The position numbers were made by a program, and so were the translations under genes. A model generated the notes under the pieces. The model did no database searches and was not told the origin of the DNA. It saw only the letters and a list, made by a program, of their open reading frames with translations. Positions 1-8,439 of a stretch of 37,484 nucleotides of DNA are shown here, in pieces. The DNA comes from Acidobacteriota bacterium (GTDB lineage Bacteria > Acidobacteriota > Vicinamibacteria > Vicinamibacterales > JAKQTR01). Numbering within the stretch: position 1 is the stretch's first letter; every line of letters starts with the position of its first letter. Location: positions 170,622 through 208,105 of the forward strand of contig JAPKZO010000017.1 in the NCBI GenBank assembly GCA_026393755.1, written 5' to 3'.

Positions 1-543
1 CGGATGGAACAGCACCACGGCGGCGTTGCCGAGCGCCAGCAGCAGCCGCAGCTCCGTGGGGCCGAGCTTGAAGTAACTCAGCCGGAACGTGCCCAGACAA
101 TAGGTCGCCAGGTAGACCTCGATGTTCAACAGAAAGTACGCGACGGTCACCCCCAACGCGACAAGGGGGCTCATGTAGCCGGAGAGAGCCATCCCGCCCA
201 TCAACATCACCGCACCGGCGGAATCGACCACATGATCCACATAGAAGCCGTAGCGCGGGCGCTGCTGTTGCCGCACACGCGCAAGCGTGCCATCCAGACT
301 GTCGCCGAACCAGTTCACGGCGAGGCACAGGTTTACCAGCCAGAGTGCCGATGGATTCGATCCCGCCAGCCAGTACGAGCATCCGGCCAGCCCCATCGCG
401 ACCAGGGCGAGTCCGGTGAGATGGTCAGAGCTGACCCATCGGGGCATGCGAGGGGCCAGCCACAACAACGTCCGCTTCTCGACGCCTGCGGTGACACCGC
501 CGACGACCCGCGCGGCATCCTGGAACTGCAATGTCGTGTCCAT
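1..543 (-). CDS. CDP-alcohol phosphatidyltransferase family protein (3' end beyond window)
   Basis: Membrane enzyme that transfers a phosphatidyl or similar phospho-group from a CDP-linked donor to an alcohol acceptor in phospholipid synthesis. The reading frame runs 181 codons from ATG at 543 to the window edge without a stop, so the C-terminus is missing. Residues 81-107 carry the complete family signature D-x2-D-G-x2-A-R-x9-G-x3-D-x3-D (D81, D84, G85, A88, R89, G99, D103, D107), which binds Mg and the CDP moiety. Hydrophobic segments flank it at about 42-77 and 108-150. The start is fixed by a strong Shine-Dalgarno AGGAGGGT (complement of 551-558), 7 bases upstream. It is divergent from the gene at 644. 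The acceptor alcohol cannot be told from sequence alone. The family call is secure, the exact substrate is not. Confidence 0.88.
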   Translation of the reverse strand, partial: MDTTLQFQDAARVVGGVTAGVEKRTLLWLAPRMPRWVSSDHLTGLALVAMGLAGCSYWLAGSNPSALWLVNLCLAVNWFGDSLDGTLARVRQQQRPRYGFYVDHVVDSAGAVMLMGGMALSGYMSPLVALGVTVAYFLLNIEVYLATYCLGTFRLSYFKLGPTELRLLLALGNAAVVLFHP

Positions 544-643
544 GAATCGAACCCTCCTGAATGAAAATGCGTCAACCACACCCGCCCGGGCTCACCACGT
601 CGGCCGGTGAGCCGATTTGGCCTCGGATGGCGCATGATGAGAT

Positions 644-1465
644 ATGCGCGTCTACGTCCGATTGGCACTCTGGATGGGTCTCGCGTCCGTGGTCGCGTCT
701 GGCGGACAGGCGCAGAGCAGCCGCACGGGGACGGGATGGCAGGTACTGAGCAGCCGCACGGAGGCGGGATGGCAAACCTATGTCACCGCAACCGAGGCGC
801 GCGTGGCGCGCGACCGCGGCCAGTCGCTTGCGGGCCGCGTGGATGTCGACCGAGGCCAGGTGTTCATCGAGCGGGTACGGATGACGAGGCCGGGCGGCGA
901 CCTGGACGTGCCCGGTGCCACCGTGAATCACTGGCGCGGCCTGATCCTGATTCCCGGCGCGCGCCTGGACGAGATGCTGTCGCACCTGGAACGTGAACCG
1001 GCAGACACACGCCAGGAAGACGTCCTGGCGTCGGCGGTGCTCGGCCAGCGCCCAGGGTGGCTCAAGGTCTCAATCCGCGTGCACCGGTCGTTGGTGCTCT
1101 CGGCGGTCTTCGACACCGAACACGAGGCGACATTCCAGAGGCACAGCGCGACACGTGCCTCCAGCCGCAGTGTGGCCACGAAGATCGTGGAGGTGGACAA
1201 AGCCGGCACGCCACATGAGCGGGAGAAGCGGCCGGATGAGGATCGGGGCCTGCTGTGGCGATGGAACGCGTACTGGCGCTACGAGCAGGTCGAGCGGGGT
1301 GTGCTCGTGGAATGCGAATCGCTCACGCTCAGCCGGCCCGTCCCGATGCTGGTGGGGCCCGTCGTGGATCCGCTGGTGAACAAGCTGGCGAAAGAATCGA
1401 TGGAGCGGACGCTCGTTGGGTTACGCAATCGTTTCGGCGCACAGGCCGCCCGGAGCGACTTCTAG
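644..1465 (+). CDS. Exported protein of unknown function
   Basis: A 273-residue protein with a short N-terminal hydrophobic segment (about 6-23, ending in a small-residue cleavage-like site near GQA) that looks like a signal peptide, so it is probably secreted or periplasmic. I do not recognise a named family. The body has alternating beta-like segments. The C-terminal third (tryptophan-rich around 'RWNAYWRYEQ', then a region of 'VECESLTLSRPVP' and a closing helix with 'NKLAKESMERTLVGLRNRF') is reminiscent of START/polyketide-cyclase-like folds, but this is only an impression. Directly after the signal peptide an 11-residue unit is duplicated (SSRTGTGWQVL / SSRTEAGWQTY), encoded by a 33-bp tandem repeat. 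The stop overlaps the stop of the convergent kinase gene by 4 bp. No strong Shine-Dalgarno precedes the ATG. Confidence 0.7.
   Translation: MRVYVRLALWMGLASVVASGGQAQSSRTGTGWQVLSSRTEAGWQTYVTATEARVARDRGQSLAGRVDVDRGQVFIERVRMTRPGGDLDVPGATVNHWRGLILIPGARLDEMLSHLEREPADTRQEDVLASAVLGQRPGWLKVSIRVHRSLVLSAVFDTEHEATFQRHSATRASSRSVATKIVEVDKAGTPHEREKRPDEDRGLLWRWNAYWRYEQVERGVLVECESLTLSRPVPMLVGPVVDPLVNKLAKESMERTLVGLRNRFGAQAARSDF
715..774 (+). repeat. Tandem duplication, 27-bp units at 33-bp spacing inside the coding sequence
   Basis: Two copies of a 27-bp unit beginning GAGCAGCCGCACGG and ending CGGGATGGCA lie at 715-741 and 748-774, with 2 mismatches. The spacing of 33 bp keeps the frame. The core ACGGGATGGC also appears on the other strand in the parC N-terminal region near 12863-12899. 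Confidence 0.8.
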
Positions 1466-2907
1466 CGGGCCGGGGGCTCAAACTGCCGGGCGGCCGCGCG
1501 GGTCGTCGCCGGCTCGATGATCGCAAACGCCACGAGAATCGCCACGGCGGATCCGACAAAGAGGGCTCCTGCCCTCGGATGTTCAGCGCCATACATCACG
1601 CCGGCAGCCAGGGCCGTCACTCCGAGCGCGGCATCGGCCAGGCGAATCCACATCCCGGCGCGTTGCCGCTGGCCGAACCAGTCATCCGGAAAGGACCGCA
1701 ATGTGAACCAGAGGTGCACACGCAGGATACCGGCGCCGAGCGCGCCAACGACGGCCACGAAGATCAGCGACTGCCCCATCGGGCTTGTCGACCACGGGCG
1801 AGTCAGCCAGAGGAAGTACAAGAGAACGCCGTATCCAGCGGTGATGAAGATCTGGTGGAACTGCCACCACCACAACGCGGTCGAGACGCCTGCCGATGGC
1901 GCGGCCGCGGCCGGAATCGCGTGCGCCGCCCCAAGTCCCGGACGGGGGGAGGCGGCGGTCAGATCAGCCACGATGTCGTCGGTGACTTGGTACCGATCCG
2001 CCGGATTCTCAGCCAGGCACCGCGCGATAACGGCATCAAGGGCGGCCGCGTGCGGCCCGGGGATGTCCAGCGGCACCCGCTCCTCAGACGCGGCGAAGGG
2101 GTGCACGCCGCACGCCAACTCGTGAAGCACGATGCCGAGCGCGTACAGATCCGATCGATAGTCCACGCGCTCGCCGCGACGTTGTTCCGGAGACATGTAG
2201 GCTGGTGTGCCGGAGGCGGGCCTGCCGTCGGGCGACGGACCCAGACCCGCGACGCCGAAATCGACAATCTTCACCCGCCCATCGGTGGCCCGCAGCACAT
2301 TCTCCGGTTTCAGGTCGCGATGCACGACCCCACGGTCGTGGGCGGCGGCGAGAGCCTCGGCAAGCCCGAGGCCGGTCTCGATCACCACGGGAAGCGGCAC
2401 CGGCCCATGCAGCAGTTCCTCGCGCAGAGTTTCGCCTCGAACAAACTCGGAAACGAGGTGGAGACGGCCGTCGATCTCTTCGAGCGCATAGATGGTGGCG
2501 ACGCCCGGATGCGACAGCATCGCCGCTGCACGCGCTTCGTGCCGAAGCCGCTCACGGCGCGCGGGGTCGCCGGCCCACGCGGCAGGCAGCGCTTTGAGCG
2601 CGACCATACGGCCGAGCCGCGTATCCTCGGCCAGATAGACGACGCCCATCCCGCCCCGTCCCACTTCACGGACCAGGCGATACGGCCCGACCTGCTGTCC
2701 TTCGACCGCCTGGTCGATTGCCGCCGCGTCGAGAAACGCATCCGCCCGATCATGAAAGACCAGCAGCGTCGCCACCTCGTCACGCAGGGCCGCATCTTCG
2801 GCACACGCCTCGTCGAGAAACGCGTCGCGGTCTTCGGACGGCCGATCGAGCGCCGCGTGAAACAGCCTGTTGGCGTCGGCCCAGCGATCGGGTTGCATCT
2901 CCGTCAC
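1462..2907 (-). CDS. Membrane-anchored Ser/Thr protein kinase (PknB-like)
   Basis: A 481-residue Hanks-type kinase. The catalytic domain spans about 75-320: glycine loop GRGGMG (83-88), ATP-binding lysine K105 in VALKAL, catalytic loop HRDLKPEN starting at H196 (D198), DFG at 216-218, and SPEQ at 239-242. All key residues are present, so it should be active. The roughly 70 residues before the kinase domain are helical and acidic, typical of acidobacterial and planctomycete kinases encoded beside ECF sigma factors. About four hydrophobic segments follow the kinase domain (roughly 352-369, 380-397, 423-440, 446-465), anchoring it in the membrane with the kinase domain in the cytoplasm. Its start overlaps the end of the upstream sigma-factor gene by 4 bp (ATGA), implying translational coupling and a shared signalling role. 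No extracellular sensor domain is visible. Confidence 0.92.
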   Translation of the reverse strand: MTEMQPDRWADANRLFHAALDRPSEDRDAFLDEACAEDAALRDEVATLLVFHDRADAFLDAAAIDQAVEGQQVGPYRLVREVGRGGMGVVYLAEDTRLGRMVALKALPAAWAGDPARRERLRHEARAAAMLSHPGVATIYALEEIDGRLHLVSEFVRGETLREELLHGPVPLPVVIETGLGLAEALAAAHDRGVVHRDLKPENVLRATDGRVKIVDFGVAGLGPSPDGRPASGTPAYMSPEQRRGERVDYRSDLYALGIVLHELACGVHPFAASEERVPLDIPGPHAAALDAVIARCLAENPADRYQVTDDIVADLTAASPRPGLGAAHAIPAAAAPSAGVSTALWWWQFHQIFITAGYGVLLYFLWLTRPWSTSPMGQSLIFVAVVGALGAGILRVHLWFTLRSFPDDWFGQRQRAGMWIRLADAALGVTALAAGVMYGAEHPRAGALFVGSAVAILVAFAIIEPATTRAAARQFEPPAR

Positions 2908-3434
2908 GCATCTCTCCCGGTCCGCAGCTCGCGCATGAGCCAGGCCTTTGCAATCGTCCAGTGGCGCTTGACGGTCGCCGGCGACAGGTGGAGGGCCTCG
3001 GCGGTCTCTTCAACGGTCAGCCCTCCGAAGAAGCGGAGCTCAACGACGCGGGCGTGATGCGGGTCCAGGCGGGCGAGATCCACGAGCGCACGATCGAGGG
3101 CCACCAGATCGAGCGACTGCGCGTCAGTGCTCAACAGGCCGTCTTCGAGCGTGACCTGAACCTGATGGCCACCACGCTTGGCGGCCGAACGCGCACGCGC
3201 GCGTTCGACGAGCAGCCGCCGCATCGAGATTGCGGCGATGGCCAGAAAATGCGTGCGATTCTGCCACTGGGGACGCTTGTCCTTCAGAAGCCGGAGATAG
3301 GCCTCGTGGACCAGTTCAGTGGCCTGCACGCTTCTGGCGCGCTCGCGACGCAGGTAGCCGTGAGCCAGGCGGCGAAGTTCCTGGTAGAGCTCCTCCGCCA
3401 GCGGCGACACCGCATCGACCTGATCAGGTGACAT
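2904..3434 (-). CDS. ECF sigma factor, TIGR02999 (Sig-70, ECF subfamily) type
   Basis: RNA polymerase sigma factor of the extracytoplasmic-function group. Region 2 lies in the first ~80 residues ('LYQELRRLAHGYLRRER', then 'ATELVHEAYLRLL' and 'RTHFLAIAAISMRRLLVERAR'). Region 4 is C-terminal, with an HTH in 'VVELRFFGGLTVEETAEALHLSPATVKRHWTIAKAWL'. The internal start ATG at 3434 (MSPDQVD) is chosen because family members begin MSPxQV. An in-frame ATG at 3464 would add 10 residues with no family match. Neither start has a strong Shine-Dalgarno. It is shorter at the N-terminus than many relatives. It is the first gene of a two-gene unit with the kinase, which is the usual pairing for this sigma family; the kinase probably controls the sigma or its anti-sigma partner. 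Confidence 0.92.
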   Translation of the reverse strand: MSPDQVDAVSPLAEELYQELRRLAHGYLRRERARSVQATELVHEAYLRLLKDKRPQWQNRTHFLAIAAISMRRLLVERARARSAAKRGGHQVQVTLEDGLLSTDAQSLDLVALDRALVDLARLDPHHARVVELRFFGGLTVEETAEALHLSPATVKRHWTIAKAWLMRELRTGRDA

Positions 3435-3674
3435 GGCAGTGCAGATTATGGGCCGATTCGGCACGATTTGTCCCGTGCTGCGTCGCCTGCGCCCGCTGAC
3501 CCTGCAGAGCGGGAGGTGGCGCCCCGGCCCGGACTCTGGCGAATCGCGGCCCGTGTTATCGTTGCGGGGTGACCGGGGACCGTTTCAGGACCTGTATTCG
3601 CGGCCGGATGTTCGGCCGCAGGACCGGGTCGTGGCATCGGTTCGATTGACTCGACATTCGCGAGGAGTGCAACT

Positions 3675-5903
3675 GTGGCGGTGAAGCGAGTCGGCGTGCT
3701 GACCAGCGGCGGCGATGCCTCCGGCATGAACGCGGCCGTGAGGGCCATCGTGCGCACCGGCCTTGACCGCGGCCTGGAGGTCTGGGGCATCTACGAGGGC
3801 TTCCGCGGCCTGATCGAGGGCGGAGACAAGATCCGGCCGCTGTCGTGGAACTCGGTTGGCGGCATCATCCACCGTGGCGGCACGATCATCGGATCGGCCC
3901 GCTCGGAACGGTTCCGCTCGAAGGACGGCCGGCTCAAGGCCGCGCGCAACCTGGTGGCCGCCGGCATCGACAGCCTCATTGTGATCGGCGGGGACGGCAG
4001 TCTGACCGGAGCGGACGTGTTTCGGCGCGAATGGCCCGATCACATCAGTGCCATCAGCGGTGAACATCCGCTCGCCGCCGACTTCCCCTCACCGTGCGGT
4101 CAGCTCACCATCGTCGGCCTGGTGGGTTCGATCGACAACGACTTTATCGGCACCGACATGACCATTGGCGCCGACACGGCGCTGCATCGGATCACCGAGG
4201 CGATCGACGCCATCTGCAGTACCGCCTCGAGCCATCAGCGGACGTTCATTGTGGAGGTCATGGGCCGGCACTGCGGATACCTGGCGCTGATGGGCACGAT
4301 TGCCACGGGCGCCGATGCCGCGCTGATTCCAGAATGTCCGCCGACGTCGGACGACTGGAGCGAACGGCTTGTCGCCGGCATCAAGGCCGGTCGCGAGGCG
4401 GGCCGGCGCGATGCCATTGTGGTGCTCGCCGAAGGCGCTACGGATCACGACGGTGAGATCATCACGAGCGCCCGTCTGCTCGGCCTGCTGGAGAAGGGCC
4501 TGGGGGAAGCCGTGCGGGTGACGGTCCTCGGCCACGTGCAGCGTGGAGGATCGCCGAGCGCGTTCGACCGGAACCTCGGGACCCGGATGGGGCACGCCGC
4601 CATTGAGACGCTGCTCGGCGGGCATGCCGAGGCGCAATCCCAGGTGATCGGCATCCGGGGTAATCGCGTCGTTCGGATTCCGCTCGCCGAGTGCGTCGCG
4701 CAGACGCGCGACGTCAACGAGAAGCTGGCGGCGCGGCAATTCGAGAGCGCCCTGGCTCTCCGGGGACGGAGCTTCAACGATTCGGTGGCGACTCTGAACA
4801 CGCTGCTGCGGGCCCTCCCCCATCCCGTGCAGGAAGGCCAGCGCCGGTTCAGGGTCGGCGTGATGCACGCGGGGGCGCCGGCGCCGGGCATGAATACCGC
4901 CGTGCGCGCCGCTGTCCGGCTCACGCTGGATCAAGGCCATCGGGTCTTCGGCATCCGACGCGGTTTCGCGGGACTGGCGGCGGGCGACATCCACGACATG
5001 AACTGGATGAGCGTCAACGGATGGGCGGGTATGGGCGGCGCGGAACTTGGGACCGGCCGAGTCGTGCCGGCCGGATCCGATTTGTACGCCATCGCCCGCG
5101 CCATTGACGAGCACGGCCTCGAGGCCCTGCTGGTCGTCGGCGGCTGGGAAGCCTATGAATCGGTGCACCGCCTCTTCGAAGAGCGGCCCAACTTTCCGGC
5201 GTTCAATCTCCCCATCGTCTGCCTGCCGGCCACCATCGACAACAACCTGCCTGGCACCGAGTTGAGCATCGGCGCCGACACGGCGCTCAACAACATCGTC
5301 GGCGCGGTCGACAAGATCAAGCAGTCGGCGGTGGCCGAACGCCGGTGCTTCGTCGTCGAAGTGATGGGCAAACGATGCGGTTATCTCGCGCTGATGGGCG
5401 GACTGGCTACCGGTGCCGAACGCGTGTACCTGCACGAAGAGGGGGTGACGCTCCAGACCCTCGAGACCGACGTCCGCATGCTGATCGCGGGGTTCACCCA
5501 GGGGAAACGGCTCGGGCTTATGATCCGCAATGAAGACGCCAACACCGTCTACGACACCGTATTCATGGGCAAGCTGTTCGAGCAGGAGGGCGGCCATCTG
5601 TTCGACGTGCGCCAGAGCATCCTCGGCCACCTCCAGCAGGGCGGAGATCCCTCCCCGTTTGATCGCATCCAGGCGACCAGGCTCGCACGCCTGGCGGTCG
5701 AGTTCCTGATCCGCGAAATCGAACGATCTGGCCACGCGGCGTCGTTTGTCGGGTCGATCGAGGGCCAGGTCGAATTCCACTCGTTCGAGGACTACACGCG
5801 TATGATCGACGCGCCGAACCGGCGGCCGAAGAATCAGTGGTGGCTTGACCTGCGGAACGTCAACGACGCGCTGGCGCAGCCTGCGCCGCGCGCCACGGCG
5901 TGA
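3675..5903 (+). CDS. pfkA: Tandem (eukaryote-type) ATP-dependent 6-phosphofructokinase
   Basis: Catalyses fructose 6-phosphate + ATP to fructose 1,6-bisphosphate, the committed step of glycolysis. The 742-residue protein is two fused PFK domains (about 1-360 and 390-742), as in animal and fungal PFK1; ordinary bacterial enzymes are about 320 residues. The N-half has the full ATP site GGDGS (105-109) and catalytic GSIDND (151-156, D154 the expected base), followed by the 'SSHQRTFIVEVMGRHCGYLA' region very close to eukaryotic PFK1. The C-half has lost the ATP motif (GGWEA at 489-493, like the regulatory half of eukaryotic PFK) but still has ATIDNN (D522), where eukaryotes usually have lost the aspartate. 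GTG start with GAGGAG about 8 bases upstream. It faces the FKBP gene across an inverted repeat. Confidence 0.93.
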   Translation: MAVKRVGVLTSGGDASGMNAAVRAIVRTGLDRGLEVWGIYEGFRGLIEGGDKIRPLSWNSVGGIIHRGGTIIGSARSERFRSKDGRLKAARNLVAAGIDSLIVIGGDGSLTGADVFRREWPDHISAISGEHPLAADFPSPCGQLTIVGLVGSIDNDFIGTDMTIGADTALHRITEAIDAICSTASSHQRTFIVEVMGRHCGYLALMGTIATGADAALIPECPPTSDDWSERLVAGIKAGREAGRRDAIVVLAEGATDHDGEIITSARLLGLLEKGLGEAVRVTVLGHVQRGGSPSAFDRNLGTRMGHAAIETLLGGHAEAQSQVIGIRGNRVVRIPLAECVAQTRDVNEKLAARQFESALALRGRSFNDSVATLNTLLRALPHPVQEGQRRFRVGVMHAGAPAPGMNTAVRAAVRLTLDQGHRVFGIRRGFAGLAAGDIHDMNWMSVNGWAGMGGAELGTGRVVPAGSDLYAIARAIDEHGLEALLVVGGWEAYESVHRLFEERPNFPAFNLPIVCLPATIDNNLPGTELSIGADTALNNIVGAVDKIKQSAVAERRCFVVEVMGKRCGYLALMGGLATGAERVYLHEEGVTLQTLETDVRMLIAGFTQGKRLGLMIRNEDANTVYDTVFMGKLFEQEGGHLFDVRQSILGHLQQGGDPSPFDRIQATRLARLAVEFLIREIERSGHAASFVGSIEGQVEFHSFEDYTRMIDAPNRRPKNQWWLDLRNVNDALAQPAPRATA

Positions 5904-5925
5904 ATCGGATGGGCGGGAAAAGAGG

Positions 5926-5998
5926 TGGGGCCAGATCCACCTCGCAACATCCGGGGCTTGGCGAAGCCTGAAGATGTCGTGTTTGAGATCTGACCCCA
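5926..5998. repeat. Imperfect inverted repeat between convergent genes; REP-like, possible bidirectional terminator
   Basis: Outer arms TGGGGCCAGATC (5926-5937) and GATCTGACCCCA (5987-5998) pair with one mismatch. Inner complementary pieces ACATC/GATGT and GGCTT/AAGCC let the whole 73 bp fold as a long hairpin. It lies between the ends of pfkA (5903) and the FKBP gene (6026), so it could end both transcripts. The outer TGGGGTCAGATC motif resembles dispersed REP-type elements of many bacteria (recollection, not verified). Confidence 0.65.
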
Positions 5999-6025
5999 CA
6001 TCACATGCGGTCGATGGCCGTCGAT

Positions 6026-6907
6026 CTACTTGCCAATCTTGATCAGCTCGACGTCGAACACCAGCATGCCCTTCGGCATCCCGGCCTGGCCCTTATAGGC
6101 CAGGTCTTCGGGAATCCAGAATCGGCACTTCTGGCCCTCGACCATCAACTGTACGCCCTCGGTCCAGCCGGGAATCACCTGATCGAGCGGGAACGCAATG
6201 GCCTGGCCGCGCGACACTGAGCTGTCGAACAGTTTGCCGTCGGTTGTCCATCCAGAGTAGTGCACAGTGACGGTCTGATAGGACTTCGGGTGGGTCGTGC
6301 CGGTGCCTGGCTTGAGTTCCTTCCACGCCAGGCCGGAGCCCGTCTTCTTCGCGTCTGCGGGCGGAGCCGCGACGTCGGCTGGCACCGTCGGCACTGCCGG
6401 CGGGGGCGGCGGCTCTGTGATGGCGAGCAGTTCGACGTCAAAGACGAGCAGACCCTTCGGCTTGCCCTCGGCCCCCTTGTAGGCCAGCGCTTCAGGAATC
6501 CACATCCGGCGCTTCTCTCCAACCACCATCAGCTGGAGACCTTCCGAGAATCCCGGGATCACTCGATTCACGGGAAACATGCTGGGCTTGCCGCGCACGA
6601 CGGAGCTGTCAAACGGCGCTCCGTTGGTGGTCCATCCGGTGTAGTTGATGGTGACCTGCTCGGTGAGGCGCGGTTTCGCGGTGCCGGTGCCCGGTGTCAC
6701 CACCTTGGTCGCGAGGCCCGACGCGGTCTTCTCGGCGTCGGCCGGCGGTGCCGCCACATCTGGCGGAGCGGGGGGCGGAAGCGGCCGGGTCGTCACCGGC
6801 GGATTCTGGGAAGCCTGCTTCCGCGCCGACGCGGGCATGGCGGTTACCGCGACGAGGGCGGCCGCGCAGGTCAGAAGAGCAATGGGACGGAAATGCGAGC
6901 GTGTCAT
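6026..6907 (-). CDS. Exported double-domain FKBP-type peptidyl-prolyl cis-trans isomerase
   Basis: Catalyses cis-trans isomerisation of X-Pro bonds, probably as a periplasmic or outer-surface folding catalyst. The 293-residue protein has an N-terminal signal peptide (hydrophobic 9-23, AMPASA cleavage-like region), a Pro-rich linker, and two FKBP domains at about 64-164 and 190-291. Each has the family landmarks: 'V.INYTGWTTNGAPFDSS' and 'VTVHYSGWTTDGKLFDSS', then 'VIPGFSEGLQLMVVGEKRRMWIPEALAYKG' and its copy, ending 'LLVFDVELL'. The linker unit VAAPPADAxKTxSGL precedes both domains, so the protein arose by internal duplication including the linker. The start overlaps the end of the NYN gene by 4 bp, making it the last gene of the parC-parE-NYN-FKBP unit. 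Two FKBP domains in one exported protein is uncommon but known. Confidence 0.92.
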   Translation of the reverse strand: MTRSHFRPIALLTCAAALVAVTAMPASARKQASQNPPVTTRPLPPPAPPDVAAPPADAEKTASGLATKVVTPGTGTAKPRLTEQVTINYTGWTTNGAPFDSSVVRGKPSMFPVNRVIPGFSEGLQLMVVGEKRRMWIPEALAYKGAEGKPKGLLVFDVELLAITEPPPPPAVPTVPADVAAPPADAKKTGSGLAWKELKPGTGTTHPKSYQTVTVHYSGWTTDGKLFDSSVSRGQAIAFPLDQVIPGWTEGVQLMVEGQKCRFWIPEDLAYKGQAGMPKGMLVFDVELIKIGK

Positions 6908-8424
6908 TCGGTAGCCGGTTCCTTTCGCTTACGGGGTGTGGCAGTGCGCGTCCGCGGCTTGCGGGGCGCGGTGGTCTTGTCCTTGGGGGCGGCCGCATCC
7001 GACTTTCGGCGGCGCCGCGGCTTCGCGCCGGCCGATTCTGGGGCTGCGGCCTGGACGGCCACATCCGACATCTGTCCCTCATCTTCGCTCGGGGCGGTCG
7101 TCTCGAGTGCCGGGGCTCGGACTGAGTCGGCGGCAAGGGCCGCCGGCGCGTCGCCGTCGACCACGGATCGACTGTTCGGGTCTCCCGTGACGCCGCCGCC
7201 AGCCATCGTTGCGGCCTGCACGTCCGTCATATCGCCCGACCCTGGCGGCGCCTGCACCGGCCGCAATTGCGGTCCCTGGAAGACCCGCAGGACGCCTTGC
7301 CGATCCCGTTCCATCCTGACGACGCCGTCGCGCTGGACCGCCCGCAGAATCTCGACGAGGTTGCCGTGGCGCCGCTCGTCGAAGTTCGGGTCGACCGCGC
7401 GCATCGCCTGCTTGACGTTCCGGATGTACATCGGCCACCGCGGAATCGCACCCGGCGTCTGCAGCACGCGGTGCAGCAGCTGAATGCCATCGATGATCGA
7501 GGTCTGCGGTTGCGGTGTCTCCGGCGCGGCGACCGGCGGCGCTTCCGTGTCGACCGCGACGGTCCCGGCCTGGGCCGCTTCTGGTTCGGCCGGCGCGGAT
7601 TCGGTCATCTCCGCCCCCGCAGCGCCGTCGGACTCCCGCAGCTCAACGAGCACGCTGCGGCCAGCGCTCTTGAGCGTCACCAAACCCGCCTCGGCCAGCT
7701 TGTCAGCGAAATCCCGGAAACTCGAGGTGCCGTAATCGCGCTCGGAGAACGTCGAGTCGAGCTGCAGCAGCGTGCTCTTGAGCAGGCCCAGCTGCGGCGT
7801 CACTTCGCGGTCGGTGAGCAACTGCAAGGCGCGCGTGACCAGCGGAAACGCCTTGGCCACCGGTGCGGCCTGCAGATGGGAGGACGAGGGCTGCGCGGCA
7901 GCCTGGCGGTCGCGATTCTGGCTGACGCCCGCCGCCCGGCGGCTGGGCTGACGAATCAGGTTCTCGTACGCAATGAACTCGGTGCAGTTCTTCTGGAGCA
8001 CCATCGCGGTGAACTGGCGCCCGCCGACGACAAACACCTTGCGGTCGTACTGCTTCAACTTCTCGACCAGGCTGATGAAGTCGCTGTCGCCGCCCACAAT
8101 CACAAACGCGTTGATGTGCGCATGCGTAAACGCCATCTCTAGCGCATCGAGCGCCAGGTTGATGTCGGCGCCGTTCTTGTCGCCGCCGGGCGTCATGTTG
8201 CGCTGCACCATCCGCACGGCGTGCTGCGTCAGCAGCCGGCTGTAATCCCCGACGCGCTTCCAGTCGCCGTAGGCGACCTTGGTGACGACCTCGCCCCGCT
8301 CCTTGACGGCATCGAGCACCGCGCCCACGTCGAACTCCCGGTTCAACGTCGTCTTGACGCCAATCTCGATATTGTCGAAGTCAATCAGTACTGCAATCTT
8401 CAGCGAACGTTCTTCAGAGGCCAT
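6904..8424 (-). CDS. NYN-domain (PIN-like) predicted RNase with two OST-HTH/LOTUS domains
   Basis: The 506-residue protein starts with a NYN/LabA (DUF88-like) domain at about 9-158. Its acidic metal-site residues are in place: D15 and D17 in VLIDFDN, D87 in GADINLALD, and D113/D115 in GGDSDF. This points to a metal-dependent RNase. Two winged-helix OST-HTH (LOTUS) modules follow at about 190-263 and 310-384, known RNA-binding domains that accompany NYN in bacteria and in animal MARF1. The tail from about 460 is Lys/Arg/Pro/Ala-rich and probably disordered, likely aiding nucleic-acid binding. It lies 15 bp downstream of parE and overlaps the FKBP start by 4 bp, so it is co-transcribed. Family and architecture are clear; its RNA target is unknown. 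Confidence 0.88.
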   Translation of the reverse strand: MASEERSLKIAVLIDFDNIEIGVKTTLNREFDVGAVLDAVKERGEVVTKVAYGDWKRVGDYSRLLTQHAVRMVQRNMTPGGDKNGADINLALDALEMAFTHAHINAFVIVGGDSDFISLVEKLKQYDRKVFVVGGRQFTAMVLQKNCTEFIAYENLIRQPSRRAAGVSQNRDRQAAAQPSSSHLQAAPVAKAFPLVTRALQLLTDREVTPQLGLLKSTLLQLDSTFSERDYGTSSFRDFADKLAEAGLVTLKSAGRSVLVELRESDGAAGAEMTESAPAEPEAAQAGTVAVDTEAPPVAAPETPQPQTSIIDGIQLLHRVLQTPGAIPRWPMYIRNVKQAMRAVDPNFDERRHGNLVEILRAVQRDGVVRMERDRQGVLRVFQGPQLRPVQAPPGSGDMTDVQAATMAGGGVTGDPNSRSVVDGDAPAALAADSVRAPALETTAPSEDEGQMSDVAVQAAAPESAGAKPRRRRKSDAAAPKDKTTAPRKPRTRTATPRKRKEPATE

Positions 8425-8439
8425 GCCTCGCTCCTTCTC

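Noticed and set aside
1-564. Plus-strand open frame of 186 codons at the window start
   Set aside because: Antisense to the CDP-alcohol phosphatidyltransferase gene, whose full signature and ribosome site on the minus strand are clear.
1255-3057. Long plus-strand open frame (600 codons) opposite the kinase and sigma genes
   Set aside because: It mirrors the codon structure of the well-supported minus-strand kinase and sigma genes, is rich in Arg/Gly/Pro, and shows no family features. It is a high-GC antisense artefact.
4089-5999. Long minus-strand open frame (636 codons) opposite pfkA
   Set aside because: Arg/His/Asp-rich antisense shadow of a secure PFK gene; no motifs.
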